DNA from: Undaria pinnatifida
Taxonomy: Eukaryota > Sar > Phaeophyceae > Laminariales > Alariaceae
Assembly: GCA_012845835.1 (NCBI GenBank)
Contig: JABAKD010000016.1
Location: forward strand, 12,520,007-12,584,006
DNA length: 64,000 bases
Direction: 5' to 3'
This document shows, one piece after another, positions 1 to 10,760 of the stretch. Every line of letters begins with the position of its first letter. Positions within the stretch are counted from its first letter, which is position 1. Position numbers and translations under genes: made by a program. Under the pieces are notes generated by a model, which saw only the letters and a program-made list of their open reading frames with translations, searched no databases and was not told where the DNA came from.

Positions 1-860
1 AGGGAGATTTCTCCGGGAGATATCAATGTGCAAGTGACCTGTTGTTCGACGGAAAACAAGTTCCGGCCAGCAGCGTTTTTGGACGTGATGTTTTTTCGAC
101 GGGAAACAATTGACGGCAAGCCACTGGCTCTGGGAGTGCGTCCTGGAGTACTACTTGCTGTACGGCATACACACCATTATTGCTGGGTCACTGATTTCCG
201 GCTGAGTGGAAGCCGCCCAATCGGCTTGCAAACAATATTTTTCGACATGGGTCTTCGGTAATGTCGCCTTTGTGGAGGATCGTACGCTTGGAAAAATACG
301 TATATTTAGTAGATTTTTTTTATACAATGTTTTTAACAACAGGCGAATCTCGACGGCGAATAATTGTAACGGCAAGCACCACACCCTCCTGAAGCATCTC
401 GGCGCACTAGTTAATATGAAGCCATTGTCCCACGACAAAAAATAACGACGAGCAACACATTTCGACGGGCCACAACTATCGACGGCAAAAACAAACCAAC
501 AGGAACAAACAATTCACTGCAAGCCATTTTCGACGATAGAAAAATCGACGGCTGATGACCGCCTCCCGGAACGTCTTGGCGTACTAACGTTCAGCCATAC
601 GCGCTATCGCTATCGCGGAAACCGAAAGACACGCCAGAAAACCAGCCGGATTGCGAATGCGATTGTGAGCTAAATCGACACACGACGTGTATGAAAATAC
701 GTGGAAGTGTGGTGAGTTTAATAGTTTATTTTCCCATCCGCAGAAGGATGAAAAAAACGGAAGTTATGCCATGGTTCGACGGGCGACGAGTTTCGACGAC
801 CAGTTTCGACGACCAGCTATAAATTTTCGACGCGGCAGATATTTTTCAAAGGCAAGGTAC
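1..860. repeat. Degenerate array of TTCGACGG motifs
   Basis: The octamer TTCGACGG or a one-base variant recurs about eleven times at irregular spacing (near 45, 95, 463, 480, 529, 547, 773, 791, 804 and 827). It is often followed by GAAAACA- or GGCAA-like sequence. No convincing coding frame is present. It may be an old tandem repeat eroded by mutation. No gene is seen in this stretch. Confidence 0.45.
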
Positions 861-959
861 TTACTCCTGGAGCGTCTTGGCGTACTCTTTGCATTCTCTT
901 CCCTCCGCCGCAAACGACCTGACAGTGCTCATGCTGCCTAAGCTTTGCTCAGCCACGGC

Positions 960-1425
960 GCCCGCCTCAGCTAGCTTGTCCTACATAGGCAACACGTTCG
1001 GCAACATTTGTCGGCAGCATGATTGGCGTAGTACGTTTCGGCAAACCAAAACGGTAACCCATCCGGGGTCACCTTCAGTAACACGCTTGGCAACACGTTC
1101 TGTGGCGCGTTCGTGTAGAATCGGTTCAGTGAATGTCTCAGTAAGATATCCGGCGACACATTCGGTGGATTACATGTTTATTCGGCAACAAGTTCGGCCA
1201 TACATTCCGTAACACATTCGGCAACACGTCGGCTAACACATTTGGTGATGCGTTGGGTAACACGTTCGACAATATGATTGGCACACACATCTGGCGGCAA
1301 TAAGCATGGCCAAAAGTTTAGACAGCACGTGCTAAACACGTTAAATGACACTGTCGCAAAAAACAACGTCGGCAACACGTTCGGGAACACATTTTACAGC
1401 AGCACTTACGACAACACATATCGAT
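960..1425. repeat. Degenerate short tandem repeat, unit near ACACGTTCGGCA
   Basis: Variants of GGCAACACGTTCGG follow each other with a spacing of roughly 12-30 bases, for example near 988, 1086, 1205, 1257 and 1369. Similar runs appear at 8600-8740 and near 30585, so the motif is dispersed. Short open frames on both strands have a repetitive make-up, as expected from a repeat, and I do not call a gene. Confidence 0.5.
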
Positions 1426-2007
1426 TAGAGATTGGAACGTTCCTACAACACAGTACTCACCAGTTCGCCGTTCTTTGACACGCAGGCAGTAGTTGTAGCT
1501 TTATTAGCACGCACAGCAACAGCATAGCTTTACGCGTGGCAGAATAGCAACAACACGGTGTTGTGCTATACCAGGTGTATTCGTACCAATAGCCCGAAGC
1601 AGGTACTCGTACGTGGCCTGAGAGAAGTCAGCAGTCGCTTTGATAAGCAGCAACGCATTGCATGTTCGTAGCGTCGGGTATACGTAACGTAATATTCATG
1701 ACATATCAGGTACAACGTATTCATGGTACCAAATTTATATGGAATAGTACTTACGGACGTCACGGCGCAATTACTGCCTGTGGATCAAAATGCCAAGGGT
1801 ATAATAAATACCAGGTATGGCGGTATTATAGGGTACCACAATAGTAAGTGGTAGCACACCTCTGGCATTAGCGTACTCAGGGTGATACACTGGGCATATC
1901 AGGGTCACTGTCGGAGTTACGGGAAAGGGTTGCACAGGCCATATCTACCTACTGAGCTCATCACATCAACTCCAGAAGCGCCGATCTACCATCCATCTAT
2001 TTTCCTT
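1426..2007. other. Non-coding stretch without recognised feature
   Basis: No gene is seen. Several partly palindromic boxes of the type TACCAGGTA occur (near 1570, 1705 and 1811). The same box recurs near 7391-7410, 9727, 9770, 25080 and 37648, and may mark remains of small elements. Confidence 0.3.
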
Positions 2008-2480
2008 CGGCAATGCTAAATACACCGTCGGTGGTGTATTTAATACATGCACCACCGGTGGTGTACTTAAAACTTAAATACACCACCGGTACAATTGCCA
2101 CACACCATCTGTGCAGGAAATAAGCGCATATCGCTTGGAGCAGCGCCCCGTTTTCACTCCTCGATAGTTTCCAAGAAAGCCCTAGACCACGCCAACAGGC
2201 CCCGCCGCGTACTGTGCCCGTGCGAAGTGCGTGCGGCAAATATGCAGCGGTGGTGTACAAAGCGTAAATGCACCATTGCTAACGTACTGGAGCACATCGT
2301 GACGCGCACGTATCTACTGCAGCACTGGGCCGTTTCGGCTCCACGATGGCTTCCATGATAGCCCAACACGCTATTGCTACTTGGTTATATGCCCGTCCGA
2401 GGCATGTGTGGCGAATGCGCGCCGGTGGCTTAATGGTGTATTTATTAAATACACCGCCGGTGGTTTATTTAGTATTTCCG
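2008..2480. mobile_element. Miniature inverted-repeat element (MITE-1)
   Basis: The two ends are inverted copies of each other over about 37 bases: CGGCAATGCTAAATACACCG on the left, and on the right the reverse complement of a near match ending at 2480. Both ends contain the palindrome CACCGGTG or a variant, repeated two to three times on the left. There is no coding capacity inside. It is either a non-autonomous DNA transposon or a foldback element. No clear target-site duplication was seen. Confidence 0.5.
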
Positions 2481-2584
2481 TCTTTTCTTTTGTCATCTGG
2501 ACGAGGTCACAAGTAGACATCGCTGTCACTTCGGGAACACCTCTACTGTCTCTGCTCGAGACACACATCATCGTCAATATCGTA

Positions 2585-3470
2585 AAAACAAAAATACGCC
2601 AGCTGTGAGATCGAAGGCTTCGTCGAAACTCATATTTGCAAGCTGTGTGTGATACTCCGATCGCGCGTATTACTGGGTGTGTGTCCTCCTTAAGGATATA
2701 GGTCGGCGACTTCCCTTGCAACTGCAGCGTAGCTTGTACAAGGGTCAACAGGGGGATGTTAATCAATCTGTGCGCGGAAACTATAAAACCCGTTTTTGAG
2801 GGTGGCAAAATCTGACAGTTGTGGAAGGAAAGGCATCAGTTTATCAAGTGTATCCTGTAAGTCGTACAACCGATGAGGGGAAGATGGAGAGTGTTTAAGG
2901 CGTGGGGGCCGGGGGCGGGGTGGGGCGGGATAGTAGAGGGGGGGGTGAACTCAGTATGTGCAGCAGTTATAAATCCTTGAAGGCGACAAATCTGACGGTT
3001 GTGGGAGAAACGCATCAGTTTATCGTGTATATCCTGTAAATCGTACAACCGGTGAGGAGAGGGCGGAACGTTCGAAAGGGGGGGGTGGGGGGGAAGGGGG
3101 AAGGGGATTTTTTAACCGCTCTAGATCGCGTAAATGTCTACTTGGTAGGAACTTACTATACGCATGGTGTTTGATCTAGGCGGTAGTGCGGGTGGTGAGG
3201 ACGAAGGGGGCGTGGGGGGGGGGGGGGGGGGTTATTGGAGCTACGGCATGGATGGCTAGAAAGGTAGTGACGTGATATCACCTGTTTGGTAGTGCATGTT
3301 ATTCTAGCAGATTTGATTTTCGGTGGGGCGGTGAGATAGGGGTGTGCGTGTGCGTGTGTGTCAGGGGGGGGGGGGGGGGGGTGGCGATGGTGGCGGGGAA
3401 CGGGGGTGAATGATAGCAAATATTCTACCTGCGTGTTACATGCAGATGCCGAATATTTCAAAAACAAAAT
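2585..3470 (-). repeat. T1 repeat, long copy
   Basis: This copy has the conserved AT-rich tail (AAAACAAAAATACGCCAGCTG, reading inward from the left), then the GGATATAGGTCGGCGACT block. Two reiterated modules with GCATCAGTTTATC and CCTGTAAGTCGTACAACC follow, then the TATACGCATGGTGTTTGATC module. G runs of 18 bases lie at 3214-3231 and 3364-3381. No protein is encoded. The strand is assigned so that the AT-rich tail is the 3' end. Confidence 0.6.
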
Positions 3471-3608
3471 ATGAGGTGGAAGAGAGGAAAAATGTTTTTG
3501 CGTGACGGTGCCTTTACTTTGATGCTATCTATACGAGTAGTGCTTTCTTGTTACCGCATAAGATAATATGAGTACTACTGCGGCAGGCACTTGTTAGAAC
3601 TGTGTTAC

Positions 3609-3876
3609 TGTACCACTCTGGTCGTGTCATTGGGCATTTTACCTTACATAGAATGGTTGGATACATTTTGTCAGCGAGGTCAATTGTCATTGTTGGCGTT
3701 TCTTGTGGGCTCTTGAGATCTTGAGATACGAACGGGAAAGTCCATGGTCGATGGGATATCACTTCCCCTTGTGATAACAAACGAACTATTGCATTGTGCA
3801 CAAACGCACTCCGCGTCCATGAGGGGACGTCCTCGGAGCTGATACCACCGGGCCCGCGGTCGCGCGAGTCGGTACA
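3609..3876 (+). repeat. 5' LTR of the element at 3609-7229
   Basis: The repeat starts TGTACCACTC and ends CGGTACA, giving the inverted TGTACCG/CGGTACA ends usual for LTRs. It matches 6950-7229, 31680-31948, part of 35289-35488 and, reversed, 50108-50366. Confidence 0.85.
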
Positions 3877-6800
3877 ATTAAATTTAATTGGGTAAGTTCT
3901 GCTTACTGCCCAAGCCGTGACCAATTTGCTTTTCGCAGGCCGGAAAGCACTGTTTTGCGTGGTGGTGTGGGACACCAGCCGAAAGCAATGGAAGACCCTA
4001 CAGCAGCAAGAGGAGCACGAGCGCAGGGCGCTGACGGAGTCCATTCTGCAAGCTGTAGCAACCCGGGAGGTGGAGGCCGAGCCGGCGGCCGGCCAAAGCC
4101 GGAAATCATGGTGACGATCGGGGGAGATAGGCCGCCTACCTTGGGTGGTGATATTGTTACCTTCATAGATATGAGTGAATTTCTTGTTGCCTACTGGGAG
4201 TACGAGCAGCAAATGCATATCACAAACCAAGATGGAGGAGACCGGGTACTCGCGAGGAGGCGAGAGCTGGTAGATTCGGCGACCCAAATGATGGTGGCAG
4301 ATGAATTCTATGATGGCAAGCCTTGGGTCGACCTCTCCGAGGAGGAGCGATTGCAAGGGCTCAAGAGGTTTGCTGGCGTTGATATGCAGGAGACGAGTGA
4401 TGAGGATTTTTGCCGCCAGATATTCCTTGTGCTGATAGTGGAAGCTAGCGTGCCGGTAGATAGCAGGGTGTTTATGCAAAAACGTGCCTTGCTGAAATAC
4501 CTTGCTGACAGCGGGCTCACGGAGGTGGTGCGGCCCGACGATCGGCAGTACACGCTTGAGCATGGCAAGGTGCTGGTTGAGGCAATAGCAGCGGGAATCG
4601 AGCCACTCGAGTTCCGCCGCAAGATGGAAAAAAAACATGCGTTTCGATCTCGTAACGCATGCCCCTGACGCGTTTTTCAATGTTATTGCCAAACAGCAAC
4701 GAAACCAAGCTGTAATTGAGGCCAATGGTGCTGAACGTCGGCAAAACATCAAAACGGTGTGACTCTTGGTCGATGGCTGCTGCGGGGACCAAGCTGCAGG
4801 GACGTGCTGTTGACGAGCACGACTCACGCGAGAATGTCAAGGCCGCTGGTGTGAAACGAGAGCGGAGTCGTCGGTACGACAATAACGAGTGTTTCGTATG
4901 TGGCAAGCAGGGACACAAGCAGTGGGACTGCCCCCAAAGCCAGCTGGGCAAGGCGGGGAAAGGTGTCCATGGCCAGACCCACGGCCAGACCCCTGTACAG
5001 CAGCAACAGTCCCCAAGCGGTCCCGCTAATCATACCCGAGCAACACAACCGGAATGGCCCCTGCGACTGCCACCCATCGAGCTAGTGCGTACAAGACGTC
5101 CTCAAAGACGGTGGTTACGGAGACCGAAACTGCTGCGCCTAAACCATGTAGGCGGAATGACGACAACTACGTGTACCTTCGCGTGCCGCGGGAAAGGATG
5201 ACGCCAGTGGAGTGTGGGCTCACCGAGACGGTGCAGCACCAGGTGTCTCAGAGTGCTGGGCCATAGAATGCAGCGCCAGTTCTTCACTCCGTTCCGGTGC
5301 AGCTGCCGGCACCCGCGTCGCAGCAGTCATGTGGTGATACCAGCACCATCTCATACGCGCGTGTCTCGGTCTTACAGCCGGGTGGGGGTGGTGATACGAG
5401 CGTGGATACGGTGGAGACCGAACCGCACTTGGAGGCCCTGACGCATCATGTCTGAGGGCGTCTCGCGGTTCCTGGTGCTTCTGGGGCTGCTGAGGCTAAG
5501 GTGCTGATGGATTCTGGTTCAGGCACTACAGCTTTATCGGAGGAGCTGGTAAAGGCCTTGCAGGGACAGCCGGGGATGACGCAAACCGCGTTAACGCAGG
5601 CGTTTGTTGGGCATGCGCGTGTGGTGACGTCGTTGGACCAGGAGGGGAGTGTGATATTGAGACGGAATCGTGTCCGCTCCACTTAAAGATCGATGCACCA
5701 TGGGGACCAGTCCGATTTACCATGCCGTTTATCGTGCTCCCTAGGGGGGCGATGTGGCTATCATCGGGACGACGCTGAGGGAGAAACTCGGCATCGACGT
5801 CATTGCTCAGATCAAGGCCTTTGTACTGAAGGCACAGGGGCGTCAAGATGGTGCTGGGATGGAGCTTACGGCTTGTTCTGTGGGCGAGCCTAACGATGGT
5901 GCTGTGCTGCGAGCGGCGATGGCTGTCACAGCGTTCGTGCTGGGCGGTGACGCGCCAGGTGACGTGGACGATGAGGTCGCGCTGACGCTGCCGTGTCAAC
6001 GATCCATGATATTCTAGGATTCCGAGGTGGAAACGCGGAATCGTGTGGGCGTGTTGGAGACGGCTGTCGACAACGCTGTTGACCATAGCTCCTCGCCGGA
6101 ATGTGCCAAGATGCTGCGATATATCGTTTTTCGCACGCACCTCGACGTGTTATATCGGGCGTTGCCGGGTGACCCACATGCACGCAATAAGCCTAGGGCG
6201 GTGCGGGCGAAGCCCGCACCTTAACTTAATCGCCTGCGGTGGGGTGCGGCAGAGTTGTGCGCCGACTGCCACTCGGTAGTGACGGCGAGTTTATCGTCAA
6301 GGTGGCCTGGGGGGGGGCGGAGGAGGCGGAGAGCACCTGGGAGCCGGTGTCGCACGTGTTTGATGGCGCGACGGCCGTGCTGCGAAGAGAGCTCAAGGCG
6401 CTGCTGCTGATGATGGGTCAGAAGCGGGGACTTATACAGCGGTATGGGCTGCGTTTTCGACCATATTGTGGTTTGGGGGGAATCCCGAAATTTTTGAACC
6501 GCGGATTTCCGGTTTGTCGAAATGTTGAATTTCGAGTTTTTTTCTGACTTGGAATTTCTGCGCCGGGCGCTGATCGCACCTGACGCAGCCACAGCTGGCG
6601 GTTCATCGCCGAGGCTGTGTGTGGACAGAGCATGTCTTGGGTTGATGCTTCCGTTCTACAGGGGTGGCTTTTGTGCTGAAATACACATTCCTCATGTGGT
6701 CTGGGTTTCGGCAAGTTGCATGCGCAATTGGAGGTGTGACACGTGGTGCGTGGTTTACTTGAAGATGCATTGGTGATGACACGGCTGCTGAACAACCGTT

Positions 6801-6949
6801 GTTCACGGTCAGTAAACGTGGTAGATCTTAGGTCATGGTGAAAATGACCGGGACGTGTTGGACGTGACCTTTGCCCAACGTACGGACAGCTATGTTTATC
6901 AACGTTACTCGGTCTGAGCCAACTTGTGGTTGGTAGCCCGAGATGGGCT

Positions 6950-7229
6950 TGTGGGGCGCTGTGATCGTATCATTGGGCATTTTACCTTACATGGAATGAG
7001 TTGGGTACATTTTGTCAGGGAGTTCAATTGTCATTATTGGCGTTTCTTGTGAGCTCTTGAGATGTTGAAATACGAACGGGAAGGTCCATGGCTGATGGCA
7101 TGTCACTTCCCCGTGTGATAACGAACGAACTGTTGCATTGTGAACAAAGGCACTCCGAGCCCACGAGGGGAAGTCCCCGGAGCTGATACCATCGGGCCCG
7201 CGGTCGCGCGAGTCGGGCGAATCGGTACA
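6950..7229 (+). repeat. 3' LTR of the element at 3609-7229
   Basis: A direct copy of the left LTR, ending CGGTACA. The sequence after it, GTTAT, nearly matches the GTTAC before the left LTR. Confidence 0.85.
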
Positions 7230-8459
7230 GTTATACATATAATATTTTATGACTTGGTGGTAACATACTTATTATACATGGACCGAGCAGTTGTCCGTAA
7301 GATATAATGTTCCAATATTTGTCTGCAACCATGTATCACCATGGCGATCGTTTTATAGTGACTACATGTACCATCGGGGCTAAAAATACCAGTTATGATA
7401 GCTACCAGGTATTATTTTGATGCTATCTCTAAGAGTATTGTTTTCTGGTCAGTATGTCACAACATCAAGTACGAACGTAGGTAGTATCTAGGCTGAAGTG
7501 CCAGCTCAATTTGGGAGAACCGTGAACAATCGCTTGAAGGTTCGTGTCACATGGTCATATGACAGGCTGCTATCGTGCAATAAGTAGATCTTGGTGTAAT
7601 GCTGCTCGGGAATTATACGACTGTTTTTTCGCGGTCATCTCTTCGTTCGGGCTTTATTGTCATTAGTAGAATAGGAACGAGCTCGCCTCCGGTTTTGATC
7701 TCGATTGCGGGTAACCCCCCTCTCGTTCTTGTTCACTCGTCATTCCAGCATCTCCCCGATGATGCTCCTCAAATTGGTCCCCACGTCCTTCACACAAATA
7801 ACTGAGGTCACAACTGTCAGTGATATGATAAGAGAGAGCTTATAGCTGAAATAAGAGGTGCTATTAATGTGCGCCAAAGTGTGTACTTCCGACCACGTCG
7901 AGCTGTCATCGGCAGGTGAGCCATCACCATTTCAACAGCTGTTCGCTTGTACGCTGGTACACAGGCCATACGACAACAGGGTATGAGCCGTGCATCGCGC
8001 AATACGCTGTCGTAGCTGCGAGGGCACGGTGTCGAGCACGCACCGCCTCGAGCACGATCGGGGTTCTTCAAGGAACGACTGGCATCCAGGATGTGGCATC
8101 GAGGATGCGGTTTATCTGAGGGGAGTTACGTACTTTTACATGTTCATCGAAAAGGGGTAACAGACACCCCAAAGCTTCGGCCGTCGCCGAAGCGACTATA
8201 TTGTATCATAATATGCGATGCCTCCGACAACGATCAATGTGAGGGAGTAAAAGCGCAGGAGTCCCTCACAGGGGTTCACCGGAACTGCTATACTGCTGGA
8301 TTTTTTAGGCGGCGACCAATACTTTGTTGGGATTCCCGGCGGGAAGGTATAACGGCGGTGGTGCAAAGCGGTACTGCTGCGTTTGCGTACGGATCTACAC
8401 AGGCGCTACTTGCATTTGCTGTTCCGCTGCGGGTTCCGCTGCGGCCCCGAATAGTAAAA
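7230..8459. other. Non-coding stretch without recognised gene
   Basis: I find no gene in either strand. At 7425-7460 the sequence starting TTTGATGCTATCT is similar to the left flank of the LTR element at 3519-3560, a short direct repeat outside the LTRs. A TACCAGGTA box lies near 7403. I looked here for the next exon of the ABC transporter and did not find it. Confidence 0.3.
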
Positions 8460-8589
8460 CTGTGAGCGCTCCTCTGCGACTGTATTAATACGACGGTAAG
8501 GTGACGCCATCACCTCCGACGAAATTGAGTTGAGGAGCCCCGTCATTCAATTTATCCTAAACGTGCTACCTCTATCGTAGCACGGGTTG
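8460..8589 (-). mobile_element. MITE-2 partial copy
   Basis: The right end carries GTGCTACCTCTATCGTAGCAC at 8567-8587, the terminal repeat of the MITE-2 family. The adjacent GAGCCCCGTCATTCAA matches, in reverse, the interior of the copy at 38234. Only about 130 bases are recognisable, so it is incomplete. Confidence 0.5.
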
Positions 8590-8599
8590 AAAAAAACCT

Positions 8600-8740
8600 C
8601 GGGCGATAACACGTTAGGCGATACAAGTTTGGCATACATGTTCGTAAATTCGCGACACGTGCGGCTTCGAGTATTGGCAACACATCGGTAACACTTATAG
8701 TGGCAGCACGGTTCGGCAGCACGCCTTACGTTCCTCACCA
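8600..8740. repeat. Degenerate ACACGTTCGGCA-like run
   Basis: Irregular repeats of the GGCAACAC / GGCAGCACG type, resembling the array at 960-1425. Confidence 0.35.
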
Positions 8741-9031
8741 GCCTCGCGGTAGAACGCATTGCACCAACCAACTGGCTACGGATCGCCGTCATCAACATAC
8801 TTAGTTTTTCCTTCCTGAAGCCAGACAAGGTCGCATTACAGCGATTGATCGTTTGCCCCAAAGTCACGCAGTGGTCGCGAATTACCGGTCATCGGTAATC
8901 GGGCTTGGCATCGCGTACACCACTACAGGATTCAGCTGGTACGCATGGTACAACCACGTCCCTATTGTTGTATGCTATGTTTTGGGGTTTGAAAACACGG
9001 CAGATGATTTTGTGACGCCGTACTTCCTTAC

Positions 9032-9179
9032 CTGGGAACGCTTGGCGATTTCTTGGACATAGTTGTTGTACCACGTGGACGTTGCTACTACCGTCGGCAC
9101 GGAGATAAAGGCCACCAAGCAAAGTCGCCCCGAGATAACGAGCATAAACAGAAGGGCCACCGCCACCATGACCATGTTG
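9032..9179 (-). CDS. ABCB-type ABC transporter, exon with TM3-TM4 (exon 8 of the model)
   Basis: The 148-base exon is bounded by the acceptor CCCCCACCTGCAG and the strong donor CAG|GTAAGG. It supplies the last base of an arginine codon split with the previous exon, then 49 codons, and ends in phase 0. The peptide has two hydrophobic segments, MVMVAVALLFMLVISG and CLVAFISVPTVVA, and ends YVQEIAKRSQ. This is the TM3, TM4 and second cytoplasmic loop order of ABCB half-transporters, which export substrates across a membrane using ATP. No stop interrupts it. The gene must continue to the left, because the rest of the membrane domain and the ATP-binding domain are missing. I found no next exon before the window edge, so the next intron is probably also long. 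Confidence 0.85.
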
Positions 9180-9390
9180 CTGCAGGTGGGGGCACGGTAT
9201 TTCGACAAAGGGAAGGATGATCGCTACTCACATGAGGTTTCTCAAGAGGAGGCAGGAGACGGAGGTGGGGAGGGGGGGGTAGACACATATCTAAATAATG
9301 ATAGCAAGATAAACGGATACGAAACGTCAGAAACGGACACACACGCACATACCGGTACATATCCACCTGGTAGCAGCCATACCCGATACT

Positions 9391-9703
9391 GGCCAAAGGC
9401 TACGGTATTGTAGTATCATACCATATCATTATCTATCACACTCTATCACACCCCGATTTTCACTAGTGTGTTTGAGCTATCATACCCGCACGAGGGACTC
9501 CGAATCTCGCGGACAAAAAGTCTTTATTTTTTTTTTCTAAATCGCTGCGTATCTTGCCTTTCCACGTTGCGGATTGATTTTACGAGTTTAGAACGGCACC
9601 AAAGCGTAAGCCCCCAAAGGAACAGGGGAGTTACGCGCGCGAGTGGCCCCGAGCCACAGCCAAAACAGGCCATGAAAGGGACCCCCTGCCGTAGATTTGA
9701 CCG
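9391..9703. mobile_element. MITE-3 diverged copy
   Basis: The left end GGCCAAAGGCTACGG and right end CCCCCTGCCGTAG are inverted. The interior matches the better copies at 29092 and 32297, including GAGTTACGCGCGCGAGTGGC and GGATTGATTTTACGAG. It is non-coding and older than the copy at 32297. Confidence 0.6.
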
Positions 9704-9910
9704 TTGATAACAAAAACGATACCCGATACCTGGTAGAGCTTTTATATAACCTGCACATTGAAAATACCAGGTAGTATTTTTGTCTATATTTAAACATCAC
9801 TATCCACAAGACCGGGGCTGGATAGGCTAGTAATAGTGAAGGGTGCTATATAACCAACAAAACGCATGCTTTGTAGCTCGTAGGACTATCCACTAGTTCA
9901 CTCAGTAAAA

Positions 9911-9983
9911 GAGACAATAGCCTGATGGGTAGCTTGTCCGCTTCTGAGCACGTCATATGCGGGTTCGAGTCCCAGCATGATAC
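9911..9983 (+). tRNA. tRNA-like sequence, probably a tRNA-derived relic
   Basis: A box-A match TAGCCTGATGGG (9918-9929) is followed 44 bases later by an exact box B, GGTTCGAGTCC (9962-9972), which is the spacing of a real tRNA gene. The putative anticodon loop CTTCTGA would read TCT (Arg). The acceptor stem does not pair and only three of five T-stem pairs form, so it is unlikely to be a working tRNA. A tRNA pseudogene or SINE head fits better. Confidence 0.45.
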
Positions 9984-10449
9984 TCTTTTCGGTGTTGAAA
10001 AGGCTCAAAGGTTTTCGAATCCCCTCGGGAAGTCTGAATTGATGCCGGTGTTGATGCCTGATGTACTGGTATTACATTGATAGTACTGTTCATACTGATA
10101 GTGGGTGAAACTACCGTCTAGACGCTCGCCACTTGTCAGGCTGAATTTGGTACCGCACCGCTTGTCTACCTACTATATTGGTGTCTACATATCCTTGGTG
10201 GACCCAAGCTCCCGCTTGGACTGGCCCAAGAAAACGCTGTTCCCATACGGTGCAGCTTGTGCATATCTAATTCATCCAACGAATCACATTCTCCGTTATT
10301 CCGCGACACAAAACGCCGACTACGCTCATTAGCTATTGTGAATGTTTCGCTTACTCTTAACCATATTGATACGATCTGGCACGACGTATTATGCATGTTG
10401 TAAACAAGCGTGCGCAAAGAAACGAAAATACCGACACCGCATCACCCAC

Positions 10450-10638
10450 CGCAGGAAGACATTGACGTTGTTCATGACCTGGTCCCCAATCTTAGTGCAG
10501 TCCCCGGCAAGCAGGCTCATCAGGTCGCCCGTCTTCCTCGTGTCGAAGAAGCCGATCTCCTGTCGAACCAGTGACTCGAATAGACGCTGTCGCACCGTCA
10601 CGTTGACCCCCGCCCCGACAGCACAGAAACTGCCTCCC
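10450..10638 (-). CDS. ABCB-type ABC transporter, exon with first intracellular loop (exon 7 of the model)
   Basis: The 189-base exon has acceptor TTTTGTGCACCAG and donor GCG|GTGGGT. It enters with the last base of a split arginine codon, carries 62 codons and leaves two bases of another arginine, matching both neighbours exactly. The peptide GGSFCAVGAGVNV is the end of TM2. RQRLFESLVRQEIGFFD followed by TRKTGDLMSLLAGD and VMNNVNVFLR is the first intracellular coupling loop. In this family that loop has the pattern LFxxLLxQEIxFFDxxxTGxLxSRLxxD. This is the strongest family evidence in the window. No stops are present and the frame is intact. In known ABCB proteins the loop contacts the ATP-binding domain. 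Substrate and membrane cannot be told from this part. Confidence 0.92.
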
Positions 10639-10654
10639 CTGGTGCACAAAACAG

Positions 10655-10760
10655 GGAAACCCAGATACCGTGAAACATCAACGGAGAAACCACGAAACAG
10701 TACCAAACGGCGAAACCATGAAACCACGAAACGATGGAACCGCGAATCTACGAACCCGTC
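10655..10760. repeat. Degenerate short repeat, unit near GAAACCACGAAAC
   Basis: Runs of GAAACCACGAAAC, GAAACCATGAAACCACG and similar follow one another. A comparable run lies at 16935-17045. The repeat begins next to the exon at 10450-10638, just inside its upstream intron. Confidence 0.5.

Larger units (their letters stand above)
3609..7229 (+). mobile_element. LTR retrotransposon fossil, Ty3-like, gag-protease-chromodomain type
   Basis: Two direct long terminal repeats bound the element. Flanking pentamers GTTAC and GTTAT look like a target-site duplication that has since diverged. Recognisable parts in order are a gag region, a CCHC zinc knuckle (CFVCGKQGHKQWDC, near 4890), an aspartic protease motif (LMDSGSGTT, near 5500) and a chromodomain-like end (STWEPVSHVFDGA, near 6330). 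No reverse transcriptase, RNase H or integrase part is recognised. The element is broken at several points. The two LTRs differ at roughly one base in ten by eye, so it is old. Related copies lie at 31680 and 50108. Confidence 0.85.
9180..10449 (-). other. Intron of the ABC transporter, 1.27 kb
   Basis: This lies between GCG|GTGGGT and CCTGCAG|C. It holds a G-rich purine tract (9255-9282), a MITE-3 copy and a tRNA-like sequence. Nothing else is recognised. Confidence 0.75.

Noticed and set aside
3529-4827. 432-codon minus-strand open frame
   Set aside because: It lies opposite the gag region and left LTR of the retroelement fossil and has no domain of its own. It is a shadow frame.
7816-8870. 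Next exon of the ABC transporter left of 9032
   Set aside because: I translated the candidate stretches with plausible splice signals (around 7910-8110 and 8770-8840). They either have stops in the needed phase or give peptides unlike the family.
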